64,000 nt of DNA from Lingula anatina (GCF_001039355.2 NW_019775169.1:197730-261729), one strand, 5' to 3'. Counted from the first letter of the stretch, positions 1 to 9,609 are shown. A program made the numbers and translations. The notes: a model not told the origin generated them from the letters alone.

Positions 1-1
1 C

Positions 2-56
<55 letters not shown>
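1..56. repeat. Poly-C / (AC)n microsatellite
   Basis: About 18 C are followed directly by about 19 AC dinucleotides at the window edge. The same C-run plus CA-run combination recurs at 5242-5275 and 9577-9609. Confidence 0.97.
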
Positions 57-60
<4 letters not shown>

Positions 61-149
61 TGGCAAAATGCTAGTCATACCCAGCGGCTGAAAGGATTTC
101 AACATTTCCCGCTTCTGTTTTGGACTCTTTCTATAAAAGTAGTACAGTC

Positions 150-299
150 CTGCAAAATAAGCAATACTGTCACAATCAGGTTACAAAATGTCTTTATTAC
201 TGACAAGTAACACAGGGTGCTTTTGAACATTGTTTTCCTTGACAAATAGGGATATGACATCACATATGATAAAAACATGTCAGTGACTTTGGCAGATAT
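150..299 (+). repeat. Satellite monomer, left of the inserted transposon
   Basis: This stretch matches the ~167-bp monomers at 960-1660 in the same orientation (shared core around TTTATTACTGACAAGTAACA). It ends in GATAT at 295-299, where the 660-bp element begins. Confidence 0.8.
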
Positions 300-959
300 C
301 AGGCCTACCCAACTACCAGACTCGGCACATAAGGATCCTGAATTAACCGGTATATCGGACCACACTACCCGTTTTCAAGGTGTGTGTCAGATCGCATTGC
401 GGAGTATCATACCCCAAGAACAAATTTTGTAGGACGACCACGGGCTCATCCTGTCGGTGTTCTGACTGATGCTCCAGTTTATACCTGTATCCGGACGACT
501 GATAACCTGAGGTTCAATGGGGATCACATTGGAGATATAGTCACTGTAGAGACGTGATAATGCACAGATGTCTGTTTGTACGAGGGGAACACTGCAGATA
601 ATTTATAACAAGCGTTTTTATCCTTTTATGAGATTTGGCGACATTCCGCACGTAGGCCATCTCTTTTGGGGTTACTTGGTTGTTTCAAATATCAATAAAT
701 TGTGAATAAATGAATGACGTAAGTCTTGCCCCTGGGTTCCTGTACGACTTAAAAAAAAAAAGACTTTCGGCGTAGCTTCTTTTCGGAATATTATACCCCA
801 GAACAAATTTTGTAGGACGACCGCGGGCTCATCCTGTCGGTGTTCTGACTGATACTCCAAAATGCGATCTGACACACACCTTGAAAACGGGTATTGTGGT
901 CCGATGTACCAGTTAATTCAGGATCCTTATGTGCCGAGTCTGGTAGTTGGGTAGGCCTG
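300..959. mobile_element. Non-autonomous DNA transposon with ~98-bp inverted repeats
   Basis: Arms of about 98 bp at 300-398 and 861-959 are near-perfect reverse complements; both start CAGGCCTACCCAACTACCAG when read inward. The 5-bp sequence GATAT directly flanks both ends (295-299 and 960-964) and looks like a target-site duplication. Satellite in the same orientation lies on both sides, so the element inserted into an existing array. Inside, about 70 bp at 413-476 recurs in direct orientation at 788-857. No transposase is encoded. The superfamily is not assigned; the 5-bp duplication and long arms are the clues available. Confidence 0.8.
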
Positions 960-1660
960 GATATTATTTGCATAGAATAACCAGTGTAGTACGGTTTAAT
1001 CGCCTTTTCTTGCTTCAAAAGTTTCTTTATTACTGACAAGTAACACAGGATGCTTTTGAACATTGTTCTCTTGGACAAATAGGGATATGACATCCCATCT
1101 GCTTAAAACATGTCAGCGACATTGGCAGATATTGTGTGAATAGTATAGCCAGTTTAGTATGGTTTAATCACCTTTTGTTGCTTCAAAAGTTTCTTTATTA
1201 CTGACCAGTAACACAGGGTGCTATTAAACATTGTTCTCCTGGACAAATAGGGATATGACATGCCATCTGCTAAAAACATGTCAGCGACATTACAAATATT
1301 ATTTGCATAGAATAACCAGTGTAGTACAGTTTAATCGCCTTTTCTTGCTTCAAAAGTTTCTTTATTACTGACAAGTACAGGGTGCTTTTGAACATTGTTC
1401 TCCTGGGCAAATAGGGATATGACATCCCATCTGCTAAAAACATGTCAGCGACATTGGCAGGTATTGTTTGAATTGTATAGCCAGTGTAATATGGTTTAAT
1501 CGCTTTTTGTTGCTTCAAAAGTTTCTTTACTTTTGACAAGTACAGGGTACTTTTGAACATTGTTCTCCTTGACTAATAGGGATATGACATCACATATGAT
1601 AAAAACATGTCAGTGACATTGGCAGATATTGTTTGAATAGAATAGCCAGTGTAGTAAGGT
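960..1660 (+). repeat. ~167-bp tandem satellite array
   Basis: At least four head-to-tail monomers are visible. The phrase TCTTTATTAC or its variants falls at 1023, 1192, 1359 and 1524, giving spacings of 169, 167 and 165 bp. Monomers differ by substitutions and short indels (for example a missing AACAC after GACAAGTA in two of them). Length and context resemble the ~160-bp repeats known inside some molluscan mobile elements, but identity to a named family cannot be claimed from reading alone. Confidence 0.88.
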
Positions 1661-1836
1661 TTGTTCAGTTCTTTCAGTTTGTTCATTATACTCTCTTTTT
1701 GAGTCCATTACAGCATAGACTGTCTTGCCATTGTTGCTAATCTGGTCAGATGAGTAATCTTCACCCAAGGTTGCCCCTTGTGCCCTTTTGGCTATTAACT
1801 CCCAGAGTCACCTATGCCACCACATCATCCACATCT
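1661..1836. other. Unassigned sequence between satellite and retroelement debris
   Basis: No reading frame or repeat unit is recognised. Its position downstream of the RNase H remnant on the minus strand would fit decayed pol sequence, but no motif supports that. Confidence 0.4.
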
Positions 1837-1960
1837 TCAAACATGGCCCAATTCCTCTGAGCCCGTATCCAGTATGAACGTGTCAGTCTCCATTAGAACT
1901 GCAAGAACTATGGGTGAAGTCAGCGCTTCTTTTAAGCAAGTAAAAGACGCTTCCTGCTCC
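1837..1960 (-). pseudogene. Ty3/gypsy RNase H start, fragment
   Basis: The minus-strand frame from 1960 reads through about 40 codons to a TGA at 1837-1839. It contains LKEALTSPIVLA and then FILDT, the pattern at the end of reverse transcriptase and start of RNase H in Ty3/gypsy polyproteins (usually LK..LTS.PVLA ... FILDTDAS). The second catalytic Asp is replaced: the frame reads FILDTGSEELG. Nothing else of pol is readable, so it is a dead fragment. Confidence 0.6.
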
Positions 1961-2001
1961 TTCCCCTATTAGAATTTCTTTCCAGTCATACAGTGGTGCT
2001 A

Positions 2002-2830
2002 AAATCTGTATAATAAAAGCCCTATGATAGGGCCATTTGTTGCTGTCTGTTTTTCGGACAACTTGTTGGTAGTGTATTATACCCTAGGCGTCGTGGTGGT
2101 AAGTTGCGTTGGATGATGGGCCCATGGCCGATGCCGTTGGTACCAAACCTTCTTATGGAAGTCAATGGGCTTGCCCTTGGAGGCGTGATGTTTCCAACAT
2201 TCGTGACCTGTCTCGGGTTCTGTAATATTTGTACTGGCCAGGATGGCGTCACTGATGGAACTTTTTAGAGCATCGATTTTTTCTGTAATCATTTTGATGT
2301 CGGACTGTTGACTTTTTCTTGTAGGTTGGACTGCAATTTCTGCAATTCGGGAATGATGCATCAACGAGTCGAAATCGGTGGGTTACCTTTGCACCACAAA
2401 TGGTCTTATTTCTGGGACTAACCCATTATTACAGTTAGAGTCGTACCCTCATCTAACTGAGAACGTTTCGCATCATGCCACCTGGGCGCTTTATAATTCT
2501 GCACTGGTTCATCTTGCTGTTGATGTCTTCGGAAAAACTCTGACGCCTTCGCCCAAGTTTCCCCATCTCTCAACTGATATCGTTGCCACAACTCGCCCTC
2601 AAGGGATTCCCAGTCTTTCTGTACTCTAGCTGGCAAAGATTCATACCAATCTAGCGCTGACTGCTTTAGCAAGAGAGGAAAAATGGAAGTTAGTTGCTCC
2701 CCTTCTAGCTCTTTATAACTGACAGTTTCTAAAATGAGTCAGCCATCTCTCAACATCTTCATCTCCATTTCCTCTAAAGTTTTGCATATCGGTCCTATCT
2801 GGGCATTAGTGGCGGATTTCCCCGCATCCC
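2002..2830 (-). pseudogene. Ty3/gypsy-type Gag remnant
   Basis: The minus-strand frame 2672-2418 contains QSALDWYESLP, then a Trp/Leu-rich stretch, RYQLRDGE, and later RRHQQQDEPVQNY. This is the retrotransposon Gag capsid pattern (A..WY.sL, w..L, F...Y, r.Q....e.v..Y). Just upstream, near 2800-2690, another frame holds DEDVERWL, a further Gag-like piece, so at least one frameshift is present. The 2364-2077 frame continues with ECWKHH, perhaps a ruined zinc knuckle. Several frames are needed, so it is not functional. Confidence 0.6.
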
Positions 2831-2949
2831 ACAGATTTATCTTTACTTGTTTTGTCAGCCTGTGAAAATCACTGATATTCTATCATCTCTGGGTTTTTCA
2901 CCCGCATGCGACATTTCATCATCTAAAAGATTTTATCCTATTTCCCAGC

Positions 2950-3346
2950 GTGATCTACCGTAAGTATGCACAGACGTAGAAAAGGTCTAGATAAATGCAG
3001 TCTGAAGTTATTACATTGCCTCTATTTGGACTATTCACAGCTGCCACTGTATCTGCACTGGATCTTGTAGGGTCCATGGAATCTAGCCTGCAATAGATTC
3101 TGTTGCAGGGGAAATAACACCAGTACCTTATCTCCTGGCTTGAAAACTTGTCTGGTCTTACAATCATACCAGAATTTCATTTTACTTTGTGCAAACTCAA
3201 GGTTTCCTCAAGCAAGTGCATAAGCCCTTTGCAATCTTTCTTTAAACTTCACAACTTAATCTAACAGACTGACATGAGTCTCTTTGGCAGACCACTGTTC
3301 ACTCAACAGGGTCAAAGGACCTCTGACTTGGTGTCCAAAAACTAAT
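2950..3346 (-). pseudogene. Ty3/gypsy integrase C-terminal fragment (GPY/F region)
   Basis: Reading down from 3344, the frame gives LVFGHQVRGPLTL and LLSEQWSAKETHVSLLD, then a stop. The next piece resumes with VVKFKERLQRAYALA, and then FKPGDKVLVLFPL followed by ARFHGPYKI near 3160-3060. This order is typical of the end of Ty3/gypsy integrase, with a GPY motif. Stops and frame changes show decay. It lies upstream (minus sense) of the Gag remnant, the reverse of the order within one element, so two copies have been joined or rearranged. Confidence 0.75.
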
Positions 3347-3803
3347 TGCCCCCTGTGGGCACCATCTGTTGAGGAGCCCCTAAGTGAAGAGGTTGCCCCC
3401 ACCCCACACCTGGCATTGCTTTGGGCTGCTGGGCCGTCCCGGCAAACAGATGTTAACCCCCTGTTGCTTCCATACCAAGGGCTAGGAACTGTTGAGGTTT
3501 TCCCACAGAAGGAGGCTGCTCCCCTGTTGTTTCGACATTCAACATGGGAGGACGTTGGTCTATCCCAGTGGAAGGAGGCTGCCCCTTGTTACTCCCATGA
3601 TGTCTGCTGCACGTGTCTGCTAAATTGCTCCAGTGTGAGGGGGCTGCCCCCCTGTACCACCTTGAGTCACAGCCATGTCTGCGGCCATGGTGCTCCCTGC
3701 AGCTGCCCCTTGAGTGGGAAGAGGGCCTGGCTGTTGGTGCTGTGGGAGTGTGTGAGGTCCAACTGGGACGGCTTGAGCGCTTGCCTGGGCGGTAGTCATG
3801 CCA
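3347..3803. other. Sequence unique to the first allele/copy
   Basis: This stretch lies left of the segment shared with 8151-11153. On the minus strand it holds the end of the 3620-4018 reading frame. In the second copy the matching position is occupied by the 5' side of the LINE, so it appears to be the uninterrupted arrangement. Confidence 0.5.
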
Positions 3804-4018
3804 ACGGCCTGTGTCAGTTGGCCCCCTGTTTGGCTTTGGCTGGGGCCTGCTTGATCTCCCAGAAGTAATCTCATGAAGGGGCCCATTTGAGGTCCCACCG
3901 GTGGAAGTTCCGGGGGGTTCATTCTTTTTCTTGATTCCAAAAGAAAAGGAAAGAATGTTTGTAAGTAACGACTCCTAACTGGCAGGTTTAGCCTTTTGGC
4001 AGTGGTCCCGCCCACCAC
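3620..4018 (-). CDS. Pro/Gln-rich ORF of unknown function, possibly retroelement-derived
   Basis: This is a 132-codon open frame. The N-terminal part (PPELPPVGPQMGPFMRLLLG) is followed by a low-complexity tail rich in Gln, Ala, Pro and Gly. I recognise no domain. It starts about 150 bp beyond the stop of the SGNH-like ORF on the same strand. In the second copy (8105-8431) the frame is the same up to QLTQAVG and then switches abruptly to unrelated sequence at the LINE border. It could be the Gag-like part of a mobile element or chance; coding status is doubtful. Confidence 0.3.
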   Translation of the reverse strand: MVGGTTAKRLNLPVRSRYLQTFFPFLLESRKRMNPPELPPVGPQMGPFMRLLLGDQAGPSQSQTGGQLTQAVGMTTAQASAQAVPVGPHTLPQHQQPGPLPTQGAAAGSTMAADMAVTQGGTGGQPPHTGAI

Positions 4019-4169
4019 AGTAATACTGAATGGGCTGGAAGAGGAAGAAACATGCTTTACCTAACGATCTAAAAACAGGCACAATTAACATGCTGTTAGA
4101 ATATTGAGCAAGTCAACCCACTATTTAATTTGCCATTGTGCTGGCTGCTGATTTTAGATTCCTCCAGAA

Positions 4170-4643
4170 TCATTTATGTCCATAACTGTTGAAATGGGTG
4201 CCATTATCGCACAACGTGGCGGATGCAGCCTCATATGCACCCTTTATCTTCCAAAAGTGGATATTTTCCTCCTGGTGGAGCAACCATTGAAGGAGGTGGT
4301 TGGCCACTTTGAAGTGCTGTCTGTATTGCGCCTCCTGGGCTGGGGTTCTTATCCTGCTGGTGGGCATCAAAGAATGGCGCCGAGGTATCAGTTGGCCCGC
4401 AAATACTACCTTGACCTGTGAGGCCCACTGCCTGAGAATTGAGATGTAGTCTACCACAAATTGTCTCACTCTTGCTGTTGAAGCGTCGCAGGTGATGTCG
4501 TTACCTAGTAGTTGGCAAAATAAGCAGTCATACTCATCCAGGCGAGTCTGATCTGATTTTTCACTGCTTGCAGTAGACTTCGGCACAAAGCTTAAAATCG
4601 ATCTCTGTTTCTTAGCCTTCTTTGGTGCCGAGGGAGCTGCCAT
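4170..4643 (-). CDS. SGNH-hydrolase-like ORF with basic N-terminus (copy 1)
   Basis: This is a 157-aa single-exon frame with a good start context. The N-terminus is basic (KKAKKQRS), and QRSILSFV resembles a degenerate PCNA-binding box. LLGNDI matches SGNH block III (GxND). KVVFAGQLIP is a following strand. Near the C-terminus CDNGTHFNSYGH matches block V (D.THxN..GH). Block I (GDS, the catalytic Ser) and block II are absent, so on its own it should lack esterase activity. SGNH domains occur in some LINE and DIRS-like elements as well as in cellular enzymes, so this may be an element-derived gene. The function is unknown. Confidence 0.55.
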   Translation of the reverse strand: MAAPSAPKKAKKQRSILSFVPKSTASSEKSDQTRLDEYDCLFCQLLGNDITCDASTARVRQFVVDYISILRQWASQVKVVFAGQLIPRRHSLMPTSRIRTPAQEAQYRQHFKVANHLLQWLLHQEENIHFWKIKGAYEAASATLCDNGTHFNSYGHK

Positions 4644-4686
4644 GTTTGACAGTCACGCTTCAACAGGCTGCAGTCAAAACAGTCTC

Positions 4687-4729
4687 TCATTGGTTCATAC
4701 TGTCCCGCGAAATGAGAGTGAACCAATGA
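4687..4729 (-). promoter_or_regulatory. Paired CCAAT boxes around an E2F-like site (copy 1)
   Basis: Between 44 and 86 bp upstream of the SGNH-like start codon lies an 11-bp inverted repeat, TCATTGGTTCA (4687-4697) and TGAACCAATGA (4719-4729). Each arm carries a CCAAT box. Between the arms, TCCCGCGAAA (4703-4712) is the reverse complement of the E2F consensus TTTCGCGGGA. CCAAT boxes next to E2F sites are typical of S-phase promoters. The sites are visible; their use is inferred. Confidence 0.55.
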
Positions 4730-5241
4730 AATCGCCCGCCGTTAATGCGACCACATGTCACACAATCTCGGATCATTTTACACTGACAATAAAGTCAAAG
4801 AACATCTGCATCACACAGTGATCACCGTAATAATCAATACGTCGTAATAACCATTTCTTTTAAACCTTTTCCGATTGTAATTTTAATGCGAGAATTTGTG
4901 CACCTTTGGTAGTTTTGTGCAAGAATTTCATTTTTTTGGCGAGAATCTTGAAGAATCGCAGCCTCGGCAGAAGACTGAAAATGTGACCATAACTTCCCAA
5001 GTCTTTCATGTTCTGAGAGATTCCTCATTGGAACCCAGTCCCCTGGTAGTAGTACAGCATTTGCTGGCTTCTGATCATAATACTAGGGCCTTTACTGGTT
5101 TTAGCTGTTGTTTTAATACACTGGTTACTCACCATTGATAGTAGCTTTGGTTGTCTTTTTACCTGTCATCAAAAATGAAGCACACCCTGGGCCTCCTCCT
5201 TTTTGTTGGATGCCTGCTTAGCTTCATTATGGAGGTGATGA

Positions 5242-5275
5242 CCCCCCCCCCCCCCTCACACACACACACACACAC
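5242..5275. repeat. C-run followed by (CA)n
   Basis: A 14-base C run is followed by about ten CA units. The second copy has a shorter C run at 9577-9587, one of the few indels between the copies. Confidence 0.95.
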
Positions 5276-5299
5276 ATATTGCAGGGCTAAGGGAATTCT

Positions 5300-6846
5300 T
5301 CAAGTTTTCCTGTTGTGGCCTTTTGTGCTCTTCCGTACTTAAAGAGATTGTATGAAGCTTATAACACTACTCCTCTGATTCCTTTTTCTTTCATTTAATC
5401 TCACTGTTACTCTTTCTTTTCTTATCAATGAACTAAAATAACAGGCAACAATCAATCTTGCCATAGCTAACATTTAGAAAAAAACTGGTTGATGGGGACA
5501 AGATCAGTGTAATGACGTGACTTGAGAAATTTTGTCTTGTATACTTTATATTTTAATTTTGTCATTAACAGCTGGTAACATATAATAGAATTTTCAAACT
5601 CTTCCCCCCTAGTATATTCACTTATTGGTTAAAGATACTTATTAAGCAAGAGTAAATGACATGAAACAAATTTATATTAAAGCAAATTTCTAACAAAGCA
5701 CAAATATAATCCACATGCCCCCCCCCCCCCCCCTCAAAAAAAATCCTCTTGGCCTGCAGAATTTTCTTTTTTTGTGTGTGGGGGAGGGGGGAATTATGTA
5801 ACAAAGCCTTTGTGGCATATACATATAAGTTAAGTCAACTTATGTGTTATTAATTGAAACTATATGGTGGTACTTGATTGGATTTGTAGCAATAATTTGA
5901 CATACCTGCTTGCTTGATATGTATCTTTAATTAAGATAAAAGAAAAGATAGCTCATATTTTGCATTGAGTAATATGGTATTGTAACTTCTGTCACATGAG
6001 CTAAATGTGTTGCTAGTTTTGTCAACCCATGCTGATCACCAGATACACCAGTGTACGAGGAACTGTAAAGACTTAAAGAGTAAACATTAGAAATGTTTGA
6101 AATGTTGCTTTAATGATTTTACACACACAAAATATTTTCATGATGAAATATGATGTAAACATCATAATTTCTTTTTTTTTATTTTGTCTATAGAATAAAA
6201 ATGACACGAGAAGGCTTTCTGGTCTGTTTTTTAAAGCTCCATGAATATGCTTCAAGACTGACCAATTTTTATTCAGTGTACTTCATCAGAAAGACATCTC
6301 ACCCTTCTAAAGTGATTGTACTACTAGTGTAGAAAAAGAGTAACTGAGGATTTCACATCATGAATTTGTTTCCTGGAACTTTCTGACCACTATCTACTTT
6401 AAGTGGTATTTTATGGCTATGAGGAGAGAAATCCTTCAAATCAGCAAACTGTTTGACAATGCTGCCATCATGCAAGAGATTTTTGCATATGGTTCATGAC
6501 ATAAAAACAACTATATGTGTCAGACTGAATACATATTGAACAAAGTTTCCCCAACAAAGTAAAAATAAGTTTTAAAGTTTAAGAAAATTACAAGTTCATG
6601 GTTGTTAAAATAATTGTTGTTCCCCAGATAATTATGAGATGATGCTTTTGTACATGAAGTATCTTCAACACCAGATACTTATCTTGTCATTTAATGTTTA
6701 AAAGTAACAGAAGTATCAGATACTGACAGCAGCAGCAGTCATTACTATATTTTTCCCTCCTAAAATCAATATTTCACGAGTTAGAATGCTGCGAGGATGA
6801 CAGCTGTCACTAAGATGTGCCATGCGCTGCATGTAGTGAAGCAACT
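5300..6846. other. No gene seen in the right half of copy 1
   Basis: The stretch is AT-rich with homopolymer runs, including C-runs near 5719-5733. The last ~600 bp are almost unchanged between the copies. No conserved reading frame was found. Confidence 0.6.
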
Positions 6847-6848
6847 AG

Positions 6849-6849
6849 N
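6849..6849. other. Single N: assembly join
   Basis: One ambiguous base lies two bases after similarity between the copies ends. Sequence to the right starts in a LINE that is missing from copy 1. This fits a scaffold join between two haplotypes. Confidence 0.8.
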
Positions 6850-7006
6850 GATTTAAATAAAAAAGTTTAAGATCCTCTGTTATGTCATAGTCTAGATTTG
6901 TACTGTTACTAGTGCTGTTACCTTCTCTTGGGGGGTCATTAGGATATAACATATTTATTCTCAGATTATCAAGTTCATATTGGATATTGGTGCCTTCATG
7001 GTTGTC

Positions 7007-8038
7007 CTATGTTCCATGTACCGATCCCGGTGTGGAGCGTGGGGTTTCCTGGGTTCGTTTCGCCGGTTGTTCAGAGTCGGGCACAAATAGCACGTTGTTG
7101 ATATACAGTTTATCATAAACCATTACCGCTTTCTTTTGTTGTCTCTTTGCTGACTTATAAAAGGGATAGAGCATCTTTCTTTTCTCGTTAATTTCACGGG
7201 GGTATTGTTCATTTATCCCATATTTATTGTTTTCTATACCTTTGAGTGTCACCGCTCTTCTCTTAATGTTGTCTCTTACTTTAGAGTTGGCAAATTTAGC
7301 TATAATTGGTCGTGGTTTACCTGGTGTCTTTTTCCCCATTCTATGTACTCTATGGAAAGCTGGCATGTGTTCCACCTTCATTTTATTTTCCAGAAAATCG
7401 ACCAGTATGGTTTCTGTGTCTTCCTCGTCTGTTTCATCAATCCCCATGAAAATAAGGTTATCGCGCATGCTTCGGGCCTGTAGGTCTACTTGTTTTTCCT
7501 TCAGTGTTACGATTTCGTTTTTCAAGTTTGTAAGGTTATCTTGTACTGCGTCGATAACTTTCGTAGTTTTTGCCTCGTCCCTTTCAAGCATTTTCATATT
7601 TTTCTGCATCTCTTTCAGTTCAATTCGGTTGGTTTCTGATATTGTGTTCAAAGCACTGAGTCCATCTTCAATTTCCCCGACCTTATCTTTCATACCTTTC
7701 ATCTCGTTTTTCATGGTCTCCATCGCATTCTCCATGTAAATCAGCCGGCGGTCTATTACGTCTAGCTTTTCCAGTCGTGCATTTACCTCGTCAACCTTTC
7801 TAGTAAGATTTCCAATCAATCCATACAAGTCTCCTTTTTGGGGCACTGGTGAGACGTATCCCGGGAATTGACCCTGGGGAGAAAACTGCAAAAACCCTTG
7901 TGGCTGCGGTGCTTGGCTCATTGTTGAGCTCACACGTGGTATTGGCGTCGAGTGATTCGTTGTCACCTGTATCTTGTTGACGCTTTCTCCACTGATATTC
8001 TTTTCTTTGTTTTTCCTTTTGTTGTTTTTCTGTACCAT
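7007..8038 (-). mobile_element. LINE with intact L1-type ORF1 (nucleic-acid chaperone protein)
   Basis: This is a 343-aa open frame. The order is a low-complexity N-terminus (~1-65), a long heptad-rich coiled coil (~70-185), an RRM-like domain containing MRDNLIFMGIDET (~193-205) and HRVHRMGKKTPGKPRPIIAKF (~235-255), then a basic C-terminal domain with INEQYPREI. This is the L1 ORF1p (transposase_22) plan: trimeric coiled coil, RRM and CTD binding the element RNA. The element runs on the minus strand. Its 5' side meets the duplicated segment at about 8150, and the expected ORF2 would lie beyond the N at 6849, so it is truncated in this assembly. The intact frame suggests recent insertion. Confidence 0.85.
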
Positions 8039-8104
8039 GGTATGTGGGCGTATCTATAATTTTCATCATACCTCATGCTACTAAGCTGTCAAGGTAGAGT
8101 CCTT

Positions 8105-8431
8105 TCAATAAAGAAGAAAATGTAGAGGACCTCGTTCATGAGCCTCTCCCACGGCCTGTGTCAGTTGGCCCCCTGTTTGGCTGTGGCTAGGGCCTGCTTG
8201 ATCTCCCAGAAGTAATCTCATGAAAGGGCCCATTTGAGGTCCCACCGGTGGAAGTTCCGGAGGGTTCATTCTTTTTCTTGATTCCAAAAGAAAAGGAAAG
8301 AATGTTTGTAAGTAACGACTCCTAACTGGCAGGTTTAGCCTTTTGGCAGTGGTCCCGCCCACCACAGTAATACTGAATGGGCTGGAAGAGGAAGAAACAT
8401 GCTTTACGTAACGATTTAAAAACAGGCACAA
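8105..8431 (-). pseudogene. Second copy of the Pro/Gln-rich ORF, cut by the LINE
   Basis: The frame matches 3620-4018 up to QLTQAVG and then enters the LINE 5' region, ending soon afterwards. A longer in-frame start is possible here because of base differences. It is read as the same ORF disrupted by insertion. Confidence 0.45.
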
Positions 8432-8516
8432 TTAACATGCTGTTAGAATATTGAGCAAGTCAACCCACTATTTAATTTGCCATTGTGCTGGCTGCTGATT
8501 TTAGATTCCTCCAGAA

Positions 8517-8990
8517 TCATTTATGTCCATAACTGTTGAAATGGGTGCCATCATCGCACAACGTGGCAGATGCAGCCTCATATGCACCCTTTATCTTCCA
8601 AAAGAGAATATTTTCCTCCTGGTGGAGCAACCATTGAAGGAGGTGGTTGGCCACTTTGAAGTGCTGTCTGTATTGCACCTCCTGGGCTGGGGTTCTTATC
8701 CTGCTGGTGGGCATCGAAGAATGGCGCCGAGGTATCAGTTGGCCCGCAAATACTACCTTGACCTGTGAGGCACACTGCCTGAGAATTGAGATGTAGTCTA
8801 CCACAAATTGTCTCACTCTTGCTGTTGAAGCGTCGCAGGCGATGTCGTTACCTAGTAGTTGGCAAAATAAGCAGTCATACTCATCCAGGCGAGTCTGATC
8901 TGATTTTTCACTGCTTGCAGTAGACTTTGGCATAAAGCTTAAAATCGATCTCTGTTTCTTAGCCTTCTTTGGTGCGGAGGGAGCTGCCAT
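8517..8990 (-). CDS. SGNH-hydrolase-like ORF with basic N-terminus (copy 2)
   Basis: This 157-aa frame has the same length as the one at 4170-4643 and no indels. LLGNDI and the DGTHFN..GH block are kept, and here the Asp-Asp-Gly form of block V is closer to the family consensus. Seven residues differ from copy 1 (in order V/M, T/A, W/C, L/S, A/V, H/L, N/D) out of roughly a dozen base changes, so there is little sign of purifying selection between the copies. The catalytic Ser block is missing here too. It is probably the allele of copy 1. Confidence 0.55.
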   Translation of the reverse strand: MAAPSAPKKAKKQRSILSFMPKSTASSEKSDQTRLDEYDCLFCQLLGNDIACDASTARVRQFVVDYISILRQCASQVKVVFAGQLIPRRHSSMPTSRIRTPAQEVQYRQHFKVANHLLQWLLHQEENILFWKIKGAYEAASATLCDDGTHFNSYGHK

Positions 8991-9033
8991 GTTTGACAGT
9001 CACGCTTCAACAGGCTGCAGTCAAAACAGTCTC

Positions 9034-9076
9034 TCATTGGCTCATACTGTCCCGCGAAATGAGAGTGAACCAATGA
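9034..9076 (-). promoter_or_regulatory. Paired CCAAT boxes around an E2F-like site (copy 2)
   Basis: The arrangement is the same as at 4687-4729. One base differs in the left arm (TCATTGGCTCA), outside the CCAAT core. TCCCGCGAAA is retained at 9050-9059. Both CCAAT cores and the E2F-like core are unchanged between copies. Confidence 0.5.
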
Positions 9077-9576
9077 AATCGCCCGCCGTTAATGCGACCA
9101 CATGTCACACAATCTAGGATCATTTTACACTGACAATAAAGTCAAAGAACATCTGCATCACACAGTGATCACCGTAATAATCAATACGTCGTAATAACCA
9201 TTTCTTTTAAACCTTTTCCGATTGTAATTTTAATGCGAGAATTTTTGCACCTTTGGTAGTTTTATGCGAGAATTTCATTTTTTTGGCGAGAATCTTGCAG
9301 AATCGCAGCCTCGGCAGAAGACTGAAAATGTGACAATAACTTCCCAAGTCTTTAATGTTCTGAGAGATTCCTCATTGGAACCCAGTCCCCTGGTAGTAGT
9401 ACGGCATTTGCTGGCTTCTGATTATAATACTAGGGCCTTTACTGGTTTTAGCTGTTGTTTTACTCACCATTAATAGTAGCTTTGGTTGTCTTTTTACCTG
9501 TCAACAAAAATGAGGCACACCCTGGGCCTCCTCCTTTTTGTTGGATGCCTGCTTACCTTCATTATGGAGGTGATGA

Positions 9577-9609
9577 CCCCCCCCCCCTTCACACACACAC
9601 ACACACACA
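9577..9609. repeat. C-run followed by (AC)n, copy 2
   Basis: This is the second-copy counterpart of 5242-5275, with a C run three bases shorter. Confidence 0.93.

Larger units (their letters stand above)
3804..6846 (+). repeat. ~3-kb duplicated segment, copy 1
   Basis: The segment matches 8151-11153 along its whole length with scattered substitutions and small indels in homopolymers and CA runs (3043 versus 3003 bp; about 97-98% alike by eye). Similarity stops at 6846, two bases before the N at 6849. The copy holds the SGNH-like ORF, its upstream region, and about 2 kb without genes that in copy 2 leads into the 5' flank of the membrane-protein gene at 11508. Confidence 0.93.

Noticed and set aside
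3284-3868. 194-codon plus-strand frame
   Set aside because: It is antisense to the Gypsy integrase fragment and the Pro/Gln-rich minus frame; Cys/Leu/Pro-rich composition reflects GC-rich low-complexity DNA on the other strand.
7227-7739. 170-codon Ser/Phe-rich plus-strand frame
   Set aside because: Exact antisense of the coiled-coil part of LINE ORF1.
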